Shown piece by piece: positions 1-10,689 of a stretch of 64,000 nt of DNA. Source of the DNA: Diphasiastrum complanatum (taxonomy: Eukaryota > Streptophyta > Lycopodiopsida > Lycopodiales > Lycopodiaceae); NCBI GenBank assembly GCA_029204225.1, contig CM055113.1, forward strand, positions 4,966,431-5,030,430. The letters run 5' to 3'. Below the pieces are notes generated by a model. The model was not told the DNA's origin. It did no database searches and saw nothing but the letters and a program-made list of their open reading frames with translations. Position numbers and translations under genes: made by a program. Position 1 is the stretch's first letter; every line of letters starts with the position of its first letter.

Positions 1-1347
1 CTAGTAACTTTGGTCCTTTTCGAGTTCACATGTAGACTAGCTCAATGCATCATTGCTCTTGAAAAATCATTTTTTTAACCTACTAAAAAACTTACTACTT
101 ATGAAATTTGTAGGTTTCTTTCAAAACTCAAGCTAAAAAAACCTATTGGTCTTAGTTTAAACACTTAAATAACCTAACGTTTTTAGATTTTTTACTTATG
201 AAAAATATAACCTTAAATTTCAAAAGTTGCCATGTGGTCTTAATTTCAGCCCGATACATAATAATTGAATTACCATAACATTTTATCTTTAAAAAGAGTA
301 ATGTTGAATATTATATTACAACATAAACATTACAATTTTTCTCTTTAAGCAAGATAATACGAAATGATGATAATAATAATAATAAACTGAAGCATTACCT
401 CGCAAATCAATTGTTGAAGTGTACTATGTGCCGTTGAACGCTTCCTAGCATTCAACTGGAATACTTCAGCTTCCGAGCACTTATCATGTTGTTGACGTAT
501 GTTTCCCAATGTTCAAAATGAATATCTATACTTCTGAACACTTCCTACCTTTCACTCTTCAGTTGTCAAATTGGGTTAAAAAAACAATTCACATTACTTC
601 TTACTATATTTGTAAAACTTTTGATTCACCATCAAATTACGAGTTTAGGTTAAATATCACAAAGGTAAAAATTGATTCTCTAAAATTACCCTTAATGACC
701 ACTCAAAGACATCCAAACTTCTTTGTGTAAGAGACATGTGCTTTGATGAGTCACATCTCATAGGTCACATCCACTTTTATCTTTCTCAATCAAAATGCAA
801 TCAAAATCAACTCTAAAAAAATACACAACAAAAGAGTGTAATAAAATACGATAACCATCAAAAAATCATTATGAAATACTTATATAGAACGACGACTATT
901 ATGAATGTAATAAATATCAATCAAAACCCAATAAAAAAGAAACAACAACGTGCAGATAAACAAAAATCATTATTATCTTTTTAGAAAAAAAAAATGAGCA
1001 CAACATTTCAAATCATGCATGATAAGCACATGTGGAGCAAATGCTATATGATTTTTGGCAATCGAACAATATCTCGTTAAGCACATGCAAGAAGACAACA
1101 TACTAAAGAAAATAAAAAATAAAAAAACCCTTAAGCATATCAATATTTAACATCCAAAACCCATAAGAGTTTTGTTCCACATCAGTAACGCATCATTGGC
1201 CAACAATAATCTACAATAAATTTATTGATGAAGTACAGGTGAATATATATTTAAACCAGAACAAAATATGAACAAAACCTTCATCATCAATGGTAATGCC
1301 ATGATAGGTCAATGGACAAATTGGCACTGAATTATTGATCACAAGAC
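1..1347. repeat. Block copy A, gene-free 5' segment
   Basis: AT-rich sequence with no recognisable coding region. It is nearly identical to 48877-50229 (copy C); the first base of the window corresponds to 48877, so the repeat may extend upstream of the window. Open frames in it are short and match no family I know. It ends at the sequence gactttgct, where copies A and C part. The function and origin of this segment are unknown. Confidence 0.85.
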
Positions 1348-1816
1348 TTTGCTCAGATCTCTGTGGGCCAATGGAGGTGGCTGAAAAAACAAAAGCTCGC
1401 TACTTTATTTCATTTATTGATAACAGAAGCAAGCGAGCAAGCATCTTCTTCTCACAAAATAAGAATCAAGCTTTTTAAAGCTTTTCAAAGTTTCAAAGCA
1501 CAGGCCGGATGCAGAATCAAAACACTTCAGACTAATGGGGGAGGTGAATATGTCAACAAAGAGTTTGAGAACTTTTGTGACAAGAAAGGCATAATCAGAT
1601 AATTCACCACAAGGTACACACCTCAGCAAAATGGCATAGCTGAGAAAAAAATCGGACTCTGTGTGAGGCAACGAGAAGCTTGCTCATTGGAGCACATTTG
1701 AACAAGTACTTCTGGGAGGAAGCCATTGCTACAGTTGTATATTTACCAAATAGGTTGCCCACTGTAGCAGTTCTGGATTCTACACCTTATGAAGTCTGGA
1801 TTGGGAGGAAGTATGT
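1348..1816 (+). pseudogene. Ty1/copia integrase core fragment (copy A)
   Basis: Decayed integrase of a copia retrotransposon; in the living enzyme this domain inserts element cDNA into the host chromosome. Visible in three frames are the core region around NGGGEYVNKEF, the segment YTPQQNGIAEKKNRTL, and FWEEAIATVVYLPNRLPT followed by TPYEVWIGRK, which is the canonical order for copia integrase. The second catalytic Asp (usually D-x-GGEY) is Asn here. There are at least two frameshifts and an in-frame TAA after GIIR. The N-terminal zinc-binding part is missing because of a deletion of about 673 bp relative to copy C. The frame is cut at WIGRK by the BAP31-like unit. Confidence 0.9.
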
Positions 1817-2728
1817 CCTCCTGCAATGATATTTTATCTTATTCGTCTGTGCTTGCATGTTTCAGCTTATTACTGGGAGTTGTCATCATTCGCCTGCATT
1901 CCTACTTGCAACAGATTGAATTGACTGCAACTCCAGATCTCACGAAAGCAAGCCGAAACGGCTCAAACAGAGTATTTGCGGGCGATGAGCGAGCATAGCT
2001 CAGCTAAACAAAAAGTTAGAGATGAGAAAGCTGCTCTAGCTGAGGTGAGATCTTTAACAGAGGTGATCATAGATTTGAGACTAAAGTTGGAGCGTTTAGA
2101 ACTTGACTCATACCAAAAAGGATGGACATATATTTGACTCTATTGCTATTGTATCCGTCTTTCTAGAGATCATAATCCTCCAAAAACAGCCGATCGTGTG
2201 CGTCTCACCCACAACAACCTTTGCATGCAGCGACAGTGAAGACTTTGAAAATGGCAAGAAACAAAAAACGTGACGGCGAAATAGAGAATACCCTGAAATG
2301 GCAAGAAACATGATGCCAAAAGAGGGAACTCGGACTGGAAGGCCATATCAAAGGAAAATCCACGTGTCAACCTCTACGTAATCAAGCACCCTCAACCAGA
2401 ATATATATAAATATCTAAAAAAGAAAAAAAGATAAAGCAATAGCTAATTTCTTTTTCAAATAGTCAATTTATTTATAATTGCCACATGTCCTAGTGAGAA
2501 AAATTTAAAATACAAATTGAAAATATTTATTTATGTCTTTAAAATGAAAACCACAACACAAGCAGGTCAATCTTTAACATGAATGCTAGTCCTCCTTTCA
2601 AAGCAAGGCAGGGCCAAAGACCAGCACAAGAATCCATCTACATGTAGGAATGCACTAGAGAATCCATGCACACATCACCATAGGAATGCATAAGAGAATC
2701 CACGCGCCTATCACGGACAGAGCCACCG
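1817..2728 (+). mobile_element. 0.9-kb dispersed unit with BAP31-like fragment (copy A)
   Basis: A discrete unit that starts TATGTCCTCCTGC and ends CGGACAGAGCCACCG; the same ends bound copies at 16875-17781 and 51361-52322, while the copy at 36312-37053 lacks the start. The first ~300 bp code for a hydrophobic helix followed by a coiled coil. The remainder is noncoding and may be 3' UTR and flanking DNA of the source gene. In this copy a small deletion after QQIE shifts the frame, so the coding part is broken. It sits inside a copia integrase, which resumes after it. I see no clear terminal inverted repeats or target duplication. Confidence 0.7.
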
Positions 2729-3246
2729 ATAGGGAAAAGGAGGATCCATCTAAAAGAAAAGGTATATTTGTTGGTTCAGTGAGGTGAGCAAGTCTTACAA
2801 AGTTTTTATTCCTTCAACTAAGAAAGTGGTCATTGGGAGAGATGTCATTTTTGATGAGGGAAACTTTCCAAAAGTGCCTTCAAGTGGTGTTTGGATCTTG
2901 GATCTAACATTCTTGATGTTGATGAGATTGATGATACTTTGGATGTTGATGTTGGAGATCCTACTTCAAATTAAGAGCTAAGGAGTACATCAAGGCAAAA
3001 ACAACAACCTTTGAGACTCACTTATGATGAAAAAGGTAAGAAAGTTGTTGGTGGTACAAACTATGCTTTCCTAACCTCTTTTGATGAACCTACATGTGTA
3101 GGTGAAGCATCCAATGTGACTCTATTCTATATATCAATTATGAAAGGTACTATAAAACCATAGAAATGAGGTTTATACTTAGGATGGAGATCATTCCTAA
3201 CAAAGTAGTGTGGCTAAATCTATGCTAAAACTAGTTGGAGAGGGAG
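2729..3246 (+). pseudogene. copia integrase C-terminus / RT N-terminus, internally deleted (copy A)
   Basis: The copia frame resumes after the BAP31-like unit. KGIFVG, then after a frameshift SKSYKVFIPSTKKVVIGRD and VIFDE, is the typical copia segment between integrase and reverse transcriptase. Further on, AFLTSFDEPTCVGEASNVT corresponds to the start of the RT domain. The RT and RNase H bodies are absent: the sequence passes quickly to the purine tract GGAGAGGGAG at 3237-3246. This is a deletion derivative, not a working pol gene. The same pieces recur at 36300-35805, 52323-52840 and 54213-54594. Confidence 0.85.
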
Positions 3247-3585
3247 TGTGAAAACTTTAGTTGTTTGATCTTGGCAATTTTGAGGCCAAATTTAGATCTA
3301 ATGTTAGAGATATATTTTTTTATGTCAATAAAAGCCTAAATAGTGTTTGTACTAGTTTGACAAGCAGATAAGTGGATGATGTCAATTTTGGACCCATTCT
3401 ATTGGCTACTTTTCATACATTGCATCTAGACTAGAATTTCTAGGTCATTTGGTGAGATACCAAGAAATTACCATTTAGGGCAAGTTTAGGGCGAGTGGCC
3501 AAACGTCATTTGAGCAGCTATAAAGAGCAGTAGCAACGTGGAGAACATATCATTGTATTTTCTTTTGGTGTGGAGAATTCATCTC
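3247..3585 (+). repeat. Putative copia 3' LTR (start defined, end approximate)
   Basis: It begins TGTGAAAACTTTAG directly after the polypurine tract GGAGAGGGAG, as expected for a 3' LTR. It contains a TATA-like CTATAAAGAG and a poly(A)-like AATAAAAG. The 3' end is not certain because an antisense protease fragment follows. Parallel copies begin at 35804 (minus) and 54595; the copy in the first half of C is partly deleted. Confidence 0.6.
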
Positions 3586-3835
3586 TTATGATTCAAAAGT
3601 GAATTTTTCGGTACCCCAGTTATGAATTACTTGTGCAACTTGTAACCATGGGCGTCCTAGTAAGACTCGTTAGACATTTGGTGCTTCGGCTAAGTCCATT
3701 ACTACAAAAGCAATGACAAATTGTATTCCGGCAAACTTGACAGGGATGTCTTCAACCATTCCATGAGCAACTTAATGGAAAAAGTCGCAGGCTTTATCCT
3801 TGTAAGGCCCCACTTTGCACATAGCTAGAAAATTG
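3586..3835 (-). pseudogene. Antisense Ty3/gypsy retropepsin C-terminal fragment (copy A)
   Basis: Read on the minus strand, AHGMVEDIPVKF, then VVMDL.EAPNV and LLGRPWLQVVQV, ending at a TAA, is the C-terminal half of a plant gypsy aspartic protease; LLGRPWL is characteristic. In this copy a TAA interrupts the frame within the EAPNV..RV stretch and another lies before VAHGM. The active-site segment is missing owing to a 52-bp deletion that 54936-55231 lacks. It points away from the neighbouring LTR remnant, so it is a separate captured piece and not the protease of the downstream gag element. Confidence 0.8.
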
Positions 3836-3857
3836 CTTATGCTATATCGGTAGGGTG

Positions 3858-3858
<1 letters not shown>

Positions 3859-3890
<32 letters not shown>

Positions 3891-4043
3891 GGTTGGGTGT
3901 TAATAGCTTTGGGAAGGTGCTCGGGCCTCCAAAGCCTCTCTCAACCTAGGCATTTTCTCTCTCTTCACTCTCTTTGTGTGTTATGCAGGTGAAGGCGAGG
4001 TTGTGCTCCCAACGACGAACCCCATACTACAACCGACACTACA
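3859..4043 (+). repeat. Truncated 5' LTR (U5 part) joined at a (CT)n tract
   Basis: From the (CT)n run at about 3859-3889 to ...CGACACTACA at 4043 this matches the last ~180 bp of the complete LTR at 7894-8540, including AGGTTGGGTG and the AACCTAGG box. Everything upstream of the CT tract is unrelated to that LTR. The left part of the 5' LTR has therefore been lost, with the breakpoint inside the microsatellite. Confidence 0.85.
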
Positions 4044-4044
4044 G

Positions 4045-4062
4045 TGGTGCCGTCGCCGAGGA
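4045..4062 (+). other. Primer-binding site, tRNA-Asp type
   Basis: TGGTGCCGTCGCCGAGGA lies one base after the LTR end and matches the 3' end of plant tRNA-Asp (complement TGGCGCCGTTGCCGGGGA) with three differences. This type of PBS is known from Athila-like gypsy elements. Better preserved versions are at 34863-34880 (minus), 53574-53591 and 55460-55477. Confidence 0.85.
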
Positions 4063-5874
4063 GCCCCAACACTTGCCTTAGTTGGCATAGACATCACTTT
4101 TCTTCTCCTTCTCTCACTCTTCTCTCTTCTTTTCCCTACATTTTTCATCAAAAAAATCGAGTTTTTTATCTTGTTAGTGGTAGTTAGTGTGGATTAGAGT
4201 TAGTGGCATGTGGATTGTGTTAGAACTGTAGATTAGAACAACCCTTGCTGGAAAACAAGAAAACAAACAAACAAAAAAATCAGAAAAACTTGAAAAATCT
4301 ATTTTTGGGAGAAAAATAGGCAGGAAAAACATATTAGAGGCAATAACCTTTTGCTGCTCTGTAACTAATCTTTGCTGCACTAAGAGTAGACACTGTTCAA
4401 AACCTATGTAAAAGTCGGCAAAGGCTAATTCCCAGCCATTTTTGAAAAAACCGCAAAAAATAGCAAAAAAATCCATAAAATTTCTATTTTCTCTCCATAC
4501 CCTGGGAAATAGCCTTTGCCCACCTGGATTTAGGTAAGTCTGTATTTGAGAAGGCTACTATCAGCTCGCAAAACGTTCTCTCTCTAGGGTCTGAGAGAAA
4601 ACTTCCAAAAATAGCAAAAAAAGCCATAAAATTTATATTTTCTCTCCATTCCCTGAGATATAACCTTTTCCCACCTGGATTTAGGTAAATATGTATCAGA
4701 AAAGGCTACTCTTAGCTCGGAAAATGTTCTCTCTCTGGGATGTTGGGGAACTGCCAAAAATAACAAAAAAAGCCATAAAATTAGTATTTTCTCTCCATCA
4801 CCTAAGAAATGACCTTTTCCCACCAGAATTTAGCTAAACCTGTATCAGAGGAGGCTACTATCAGCTCAGCAAACGCTATCTCTCTAGGATCTGAGAGAAA
4901 ACTGCCAAAAATAGCAAAAAACACCCAGAAAATACACTTTTTTCTTAATTTTTTGAGATCTGATCTGAATTAACCTTCTCTAAGATTTTAATAGTTAGAT
5001 CTAACCCCGATATGGCTTTCGTGAAATTCTTGTGAGGATCCAATGGACAGATCTAGAAAGATCTAAGAAAAAGTGCTCAAAAACTGAGTTTTTTCAAGAT
5101 TATGCAAAAACTGTCCATCAAGAATCTTTGAAGACCTCATAATAGCTAGATATAGTCTAGTTACAGCTACATTTGAAAGGGAAAAGGTTAGATCTCCTCC
5201 AATCTGATGAAATATCAGAAAACCCACAAATAGCTGCTAAAAATGGACAAAAATACACTAAAAATGACCCTGTTCTCTTAATTTTCCTCAATCTGACAGT
5301 TCAAAGCTTAATCCATATTGGTAATAGTTGGATTATACCGGTTTTCAACAATTATTAAATTTTGGTGCAGATCGGACACTCAGATCTTTTAATCTTAGAG
5401 AAATAGTCCTAGAAAGTGCTCAGTTTTAGCAAAAATCTTCAATTTTTGACAGCCGGCTCAAAACTAACCCTCGTAGTCTCAGAGAAGTTTCATCAGATCT
5501 TGATTCAACTAGTGTGATGGGGGCGAGAGTTAATTCCCAACCTTGATGAAAAAAAAAAAACTCTTTTTTTATACCGTCTCCATCTCTATTTTCATCTCCA
5601 TCTCCATCAACTCAACCTTCATCCTTTTTCATATCATTACATGCAACTATCTTTTCCTCCATCAGTATCCTTAGATAACAACCATCTATTACCATCTTTT
5701 CACACACCTCCCTCCTGTCCTTTTGATTGTCCTTGGTTTCTTAATCTCTCAATCTTTGGTCTACTTCTTTTCTTCTCTTGTTCACTTCGAAAAAAACAAA
5801 AAACAAAGTGGGACACAATAGTTGTACAACCCTTGAAGCAATTACGTACATCATGATAATACTGCATTCCAGCC
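4063..5874 (+). repeat. Long untranslated leader with ~150-bp tandem repeats (copy A)
   Basis: There is no coding region. Roughly 4445-4910 holds three tandem units of about 150 bp, each containing a run like ATAGCAAAAAAAGCCATAAA, TATTTTCTCTCCAT, CCCACCTGGATTTAG, GGCTACT.TTAGCTC and a TCTCTCTCTAGG box. Single-copy AT-rich leader follows up to the gag start. Copy B and the second half of C have four units, so repeat number varies. Confidence 0.8.
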
Positions 5875-7480
5875 ATGACTACCAAGTTTGTGAGATTAGT
5901 TGCAATTCAGATGTTTCCTGATGAGATAGTTCAACAATACACCAGACGAATGTTTGCTCTGGTAAAAGGTATTGATCTACTAAGCCCAGAGACCATAATG
6001 CAAAACTACTATATCGGATTACTCGACAAGATCAAATCTGGTATGAATAAGTTTGCATCCTACACTTCATTGCTACAAATCTATCAAGATGTTGTCATTA
6101 TGGAAAATTTTATCTTGAAGAAGAGAGTAGATCACTCCTGTCCAAACGCAGAAATATCGGATGGGGAATCAGGAAAGTCTGAAAAGTTCATGCTACTCAA
6201 GCAGACAAGGGCAGAAGGCTACGAATGATCAGGGAGTGCAAGAGAGTCAAATGGATCGAGTGCAGCAGAAGACCAAGAACCTTGCATTTCAAGTTGTCAG
6301 CAAGATAAGGACTAATGTAAATACTGCTTTGGCGGTCATCCAAGTACGATGTCCAATCAAGAATCCTCGCTTCTTACAAAGGCAAAATGCAAAGCAGCAA
6401 ATTCAACGGCAAGATCCAAAGGTTCAAAGGTCACAAGCAGAATCAAGCTGACAAGGAGCTCACCAAAGGGATGGATGTCAAATTGATCCATCTACATCCT
6501 GAGTTTCTTCAACAACCAATGGCAAGGTGAAAGTGTTGGTCATATCATCTTGCATGTCACCGAACTTAATGGAGGACCATAATAGCCTACTAGTCTATTT
6601 TGTGAAATATCCTAAGGGGCATCTGTTATCGGTGTATGCCTATCAACTTCGAGGTGATGGCATACAACACTCAGTAAGGTGCTATGGATGTGGAGGAAAA
6701 CATCGTCGAGCTGAATGTCCACATCAAGGGGATCCATCAACATTTGAGCTTGGATGTTCACAATGCGGAGTTAACCATCCATGCCGAGATTGTCCATTGC
6801 GCAATCCACAATTAGCAAGGAGGCATTTGGCCTATGTAGACCGACATGCACCTGTGGTGACTCCTCACCTCTTGATAGAATGCACTATAAACGAAAAATC
6901 CTAGTGCCATCGGGTTATGAAACGAGTGAGGAAAAGGACAATCTGACAAAAGTCTCAAAGTACATAGAGGTACCCTCGAGCAGACAAGCAACATCAACAT
7001 CATAGAAGACAGAGTTGGTAGAGTCAATCAAGCCAATGATAACTGAGGAAGTCAAAAATTTGGCAACCGAGAAAATTCGGCAGGTTCTATCAGGACTCTT
7101 GGCGCACTCAATGCCCAGATTTATTAGTGATGAATTACAATGGAAGTCTGTGTCAATGGAACAACGTGAAGGCAGTTCAGCACAAGATCCAAAAAAAAGC
7201 GCAATCACGCAGCCTTCAGATGGGATGTGCACTGACAAGGGAAAGACTAAGGTTGATGATTGTCCCTCAACGAGCAAGTTTCAACCAAGGTCTGATTGTT
7301 CCACAATGCAACAAAACCCCAACCAATGCTAAATCCGGGTGTAACAATACTTCATAGGCCAAATCTAGGGAATCCAATCCAAAAAAGGCCAATTATACAA
7401 CAAGAACCGGTGCCTACAATGACAACACCTTGTCCTCAATTTGTAAGATTGACTGCTGAGGAAAGTCTTTAGCTTAAAGC
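5875..7480 (+). pseudogene. Gypsy-type gag with three zinc knuckles (copy A)
   Basis: Gag-like protein of the tRNA-Asp LTR element; gag packages element RNA in the cytoplasm. The first ~117 codons are open and resemble the alpha-helical capsid region of plant gypsy gag (QYTRRMF, LLSPETIMQNYYIGL). Three zinc knuckles follow: C-KY-C-FGG-H (about 6319-6356, broken by a base loss), CYGCGGKHRRAEC (about 6680-6720) and CSQCGVNHPCRDC (about 6755-6793). All have the spacing CX2CX3HX4C, one residue shorter than the usual CX2CX4HX4C. The C-terminal part is hydrophilic and Tyr/Pro-rich. Several stops and frameshifts break the frame. No protease, RT or integrase follows before the LTR. Confidence 0.75.
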
Positions 7481-7893
7481 ATACTACGAATACCTAGATA
7501 GACAAAGTAGTCAAGCGAGCATGTCTTATCTACATTATGACTTGAGAGAGACAACAACAATGCCACTAGGAGAAGTAGCGCCAATCTATTAGGATCACTA
7601 TCAACCAGTCTTACCTTGGGATCCTTTGATAGATGGTGTCGACTACCCATTTGTTGATGAACAAGGTTACCATGCATGGCCACTGGACCCTTATGGGTAT
7701 TATTGAAAATCTGGCAAAAGCCCATGTTCTTGCTAATCAACAACCAATAAAGCCTCGAGTTTTACGTAAGCGATCACTTATCCACACTTTTCCTGAAGCA
7801 GCTCATCACCAACAATAAACGTGTGGACAACTCTCTTCCACATCAAATGTAGGCAGGTGTCGTGGGACCGGCACCTCTTTAGATGGGGAATAC
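7481..7893 (+). other. End of gag region and polypurine tract before 3' LTR
   Basis: Remnants of the gag C-terminus (SYLHHDLRETTTMPLGEVAP, then DPLIDGVDYPFVDEQGYHAW) run to about 7705, then about 190 bp of noncoding DNA. The purine-rich AGATGGGGA at 7880-7889, just upstream of the LTR start, is the likely polypurine tract. There is no space for a pol gene. Confidence 0.65.
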
Positions 7894-8540
7894 TGTTGGG
7901 CGCCTAGTGGGTCCCGCCACTAAAACTACTGTTGGCCAAGGCTTGCCAAGTGGGCCCACCACAGTACTATACAAGTAGAGTAATAAGTGTGAGGGAACTG
8001 GCATCCTAAACATGTAAGCCCAACCCAATGAGCACAAGTAACAAGTTGTAATTCCTAGGAATAAGAGACTAGGGGCTTAAAACTCTAAAATAACATTATA
8101 GGCCCTAAGTCAAGTTGCAAATAAAAAAGCTAAAAGGGCCCAAATTAGAACTCACATGAATCATGTGAGTGCCCTGTGCTTTCTTAGCACCATTAGATTT
8201 AAGCTGTGTTTAATTGAAGGGCTTGGATTAGCATCCTTGTTCCAATGAAGTGGCCAATCGGAGTGAAGGAGGCTCACCTCTAAAACCTATAAGAGGGAGC
8301 CATTTCCTTTGTATTGTATCTTCCATCTTTTTCTTAATAAAACTCTGCTAGTTTCACTTCAGGTCTCTCTCTCTCTCTCTCTCTCTAGGTTGGGTGTGAA
8401 TAGCTTTGCGAAGGTGCTCGGGCCTCCAAAGCCTCTCTCAACCTAGGAATTTTCTCTCTCTTCTCTCTCTTTGTGTGCTATTCAGGTGAAGGCGAGGTTG
8501 CGCTCCCAACGACGAACCCCATACTACAACCGATACTACA
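7894..8540 (+). repeat. Complete 3' LTR of the gag-only gypsy element (copy A)
   Basis: It starts TGTTGGGCGCC and ends CCGATACTACA (TG..CA type), 647 bp. It contains a poly(A)-like CTTAATAAAAC near 8334, a CT tract at about 8366-8388 and the U5 segment also seen at 3890-4043. The inverted counterpart is 30220-30908, 689 bp, longer mainly because of its CT tract. Confidence 0.85.
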
Positions 8541-8715
8541 ATCATAGAGATTTGGATAGCCACCAGATGTTGTTGGTATATCAGTATAGATGGTATTGAA
8601 TTAGCAGGTACTTGGACTGCTAAAGGTTTTTTTTGCTTTTGTGCTTTGGTAACCACCATCAAGGGTGCACTTGGTTCAAAAAGAGCTGCTCGTCTTTGTT
8701 TAATTGTTATCAAAT

Positions 8716-9663
8716 TCACAGGAGCTGTGACCGGCGAGTGGCTCCGGAATCCAGGAACCAAGAACTGTCGCCTGATGCTCCTTGATGGCTGGTCATGAAG
8801 GCATCATGATCTGCTTCTTGAATAGGTTGTGGAGCTTTTGCAACTGCACTTGCCGCTTGATTTGACTGCCCCTTGCTGTTGTTCTTCGCTTGCAATATCC
8901 GACAGTCTTGAATTTCGTGGTTGTTTCGCTTGTAGTATCTGTAGAACAGCTTCTTCTTTGTCTGCGGATTCGATTGTTCTTTATGTTGTGCTGGTGCTGG
9001 TTTCTGGTCTGGCTTTGATTGCTTCGGGCCTTTCTTCTTCTTATGCTTAGTTGCGCTCTTGTTGATGTACAAGGCGTGAGAATCAGCTGAGGAACTTGAG
9101 GCTTCGTTCCTCCGCGTGTCTTCCTGCGACAACATAGTAATGATTCTCAAAATAATCAATTCTAGATGAGTCGTGATGATCATCACCCAGCTGTCATATG
9201 AGCTTGACAAGCTTGTAAGCAGTTGCATCACTGCATCTTGATCGTCTATGATTGATCCGACGGCCATTTGTCTTAGCAAGTTCTTGAATTTATTAATGTG
9301 ATTCTGCAGAGAATCACCATTCGCCATCTTGAGGGAGTAGAATTTCTTACTGAGATATAGCTTGAAAGCTATATCTCGGACTTCGTATAGTGTGCCCAAG
9401 ATGTCCCAGACTTCTTTCAATGTTTGAGCCTCGTATACATGATCGATCTGGGTATCCATGATGTTGAGGATGATCGGGATGAAAGCTTTTCCATCCTTCG
9501 GCTTCTATCAAACGATTGTCACGTCGTCCGCTTCGGGTTTCCCTTCTGCACTTCTGAACAATTCATTTGCCATTAGTACAGTTTTCATCTTAAATTTCCA
9601 CAGATGGTAATTTGCTCCATCAAGCTTGTCCAAGATGGGACTGGCATTCCCTTGGGAATCCAT
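8716..9663 (-). pseudogene. Ty1/copia gag and protease start (copy A)
   Basis: Minus-strand copia gag: an N-terminal GANYHLWKFKM motif, then a UBN2-type domain (LYEVRDIAFKLYL, KKFYSLKMANGDSLQ, LLTSLSSSYDSWVMII), then a Lys-rich linker and a decayed zinc knuckle YRYYKRNNHEIQDC (two Cys replaced by Tyr). It runs directly into WFLDSGATR, the copia protease active site, and stops shortly after. From the ATG at 9663 the frame is open for about 315 codons apart from one pair of adjacent stops, TGA TAG, at 9510-9505. The rest of pol is absent. Its PBS and LTR lie just upstream (9795-10689). The sister copy is at 29145-30036. Confidence 0.9.
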
Positions 9664-9794
9664 GTGAAAGAATTAGTCTAAGTGATAGGAGAAACTATCA
9701 GTGACTTAAGTATGAAAATCTGACACAAGAATAAATAATTACTCTATCGGCTAGTAGAGTCTTGTACTATAGAGGCTTATCAAGCTATGAAAAT

Positions 9795-9807
9795 AGCTCT
9801 AATACCA
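9795..9807 (-). other. Primer-binding site, tRNA-iMet type
   Basis: On the minus strand TGGTATTAGAGCT directly abuts the LTR end. It differs by one base from the standard plant copia PBS TGGTATCAGAGCT, which is complementary to initiator tRNA-Met. Confidence 0.85.
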
Positions 9808-10689
9808 TGTCAGGAGAGAGAGAGAAAGAGGGTGTTGTATCTAAGGAACGGAAATTAGCTCTAAAAGAAAGACGAACACGAACGAGAAATGAAACGCGAA
9901 CGAAACAAAACACGAACGAGAAACGAACTCGAACAAAAGTGTTTGTGCACAGTGGAATGAGCTATACAACTCTCTTCCTAAGCATGACTATGCCTATCAG
10001 AATGAATAGAGCGTTAGTGATGGAAGTCACGGTCGTTCTTGATTACGTAGTTGTCCCGAACAGCTAGACAAATTATTTGTCATCAAGGATTTGCGAAGAG
10101 AGACATTAAGACCAACTGATAATCAGTCACAAATTATTCGCGAAAGACAAAACTAAATATTAGTCGTCTACAAATTGATTACCAAATTGAGCCACTAGTA
10201 AATCAGACAGAATGAATAATAAGCATAACAACATTGACACAGATCTGAATGCAGAACGAAAAGCTGTTATCAGATTAAGTATATCAAATATACATGTCAA
10301 TGATGCGGTAGAGCACAAGACAATAACGGTCGAAACCGCGTGCTCTACAAAGCTAATTCAATCTGTAAAGGAATGAAGTCTTATTACTGACAATAATGAA
10401 TCAATGCACAAGGCATCTACTTCATCTATCTCTCTGATGCTAAATTTTTATACACTCTCCTCTTCTCATCATCTTGATACGTAGATGGTATCAAAACTAT
10501 ATACATAATTTTACAGGTGTGCAAATAAAGAAAGTGCAAAGTGGATGTGTTGTCTATAGGAGATCGTGGGTGGCTGCAGTCGTTGTCAAGTCTGTTAGTG
10601 CAACTGTATGGGTGAGCGTGGAAAGGGACGACGTTAGCTTTTGTTGAAATGAACATTGGTGATGATGCAAGAAATGCATCACTCTGACA
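9808..10689 (-). repeat. Copia 5' LTR (copy A)
   Basis: On the minus strand it starts TGTCAGAGTG and ends CTCCTGACA, 882 bp, with the 7-bp inverted ends TGTCAG(A/G)/(T/C)CTGACA. Related LTRs: the solo copy at 13860-14693, the truncated copy at 28614-29000 and the more diverged LTR at 60261-61207 (shared TAGGCATAGTCATGC box). It is followed by the PBS and gag. Confidence 0.85.

Noticed and set aside
4174-4823. Minus-strand frames in the leader (100 and 79 codons)
   Set aside because: They lie in the tandem leader repeats, repeat within themselves (FYGFFCYF type) and are not conserved between copies.
7474-7743. Minus-strand frame (89 codons) at the end of gag copy A, also seen in copy B
   Set aside because: Antisense shadow of the gag C-terminus, conserved only because the block is duplicated.
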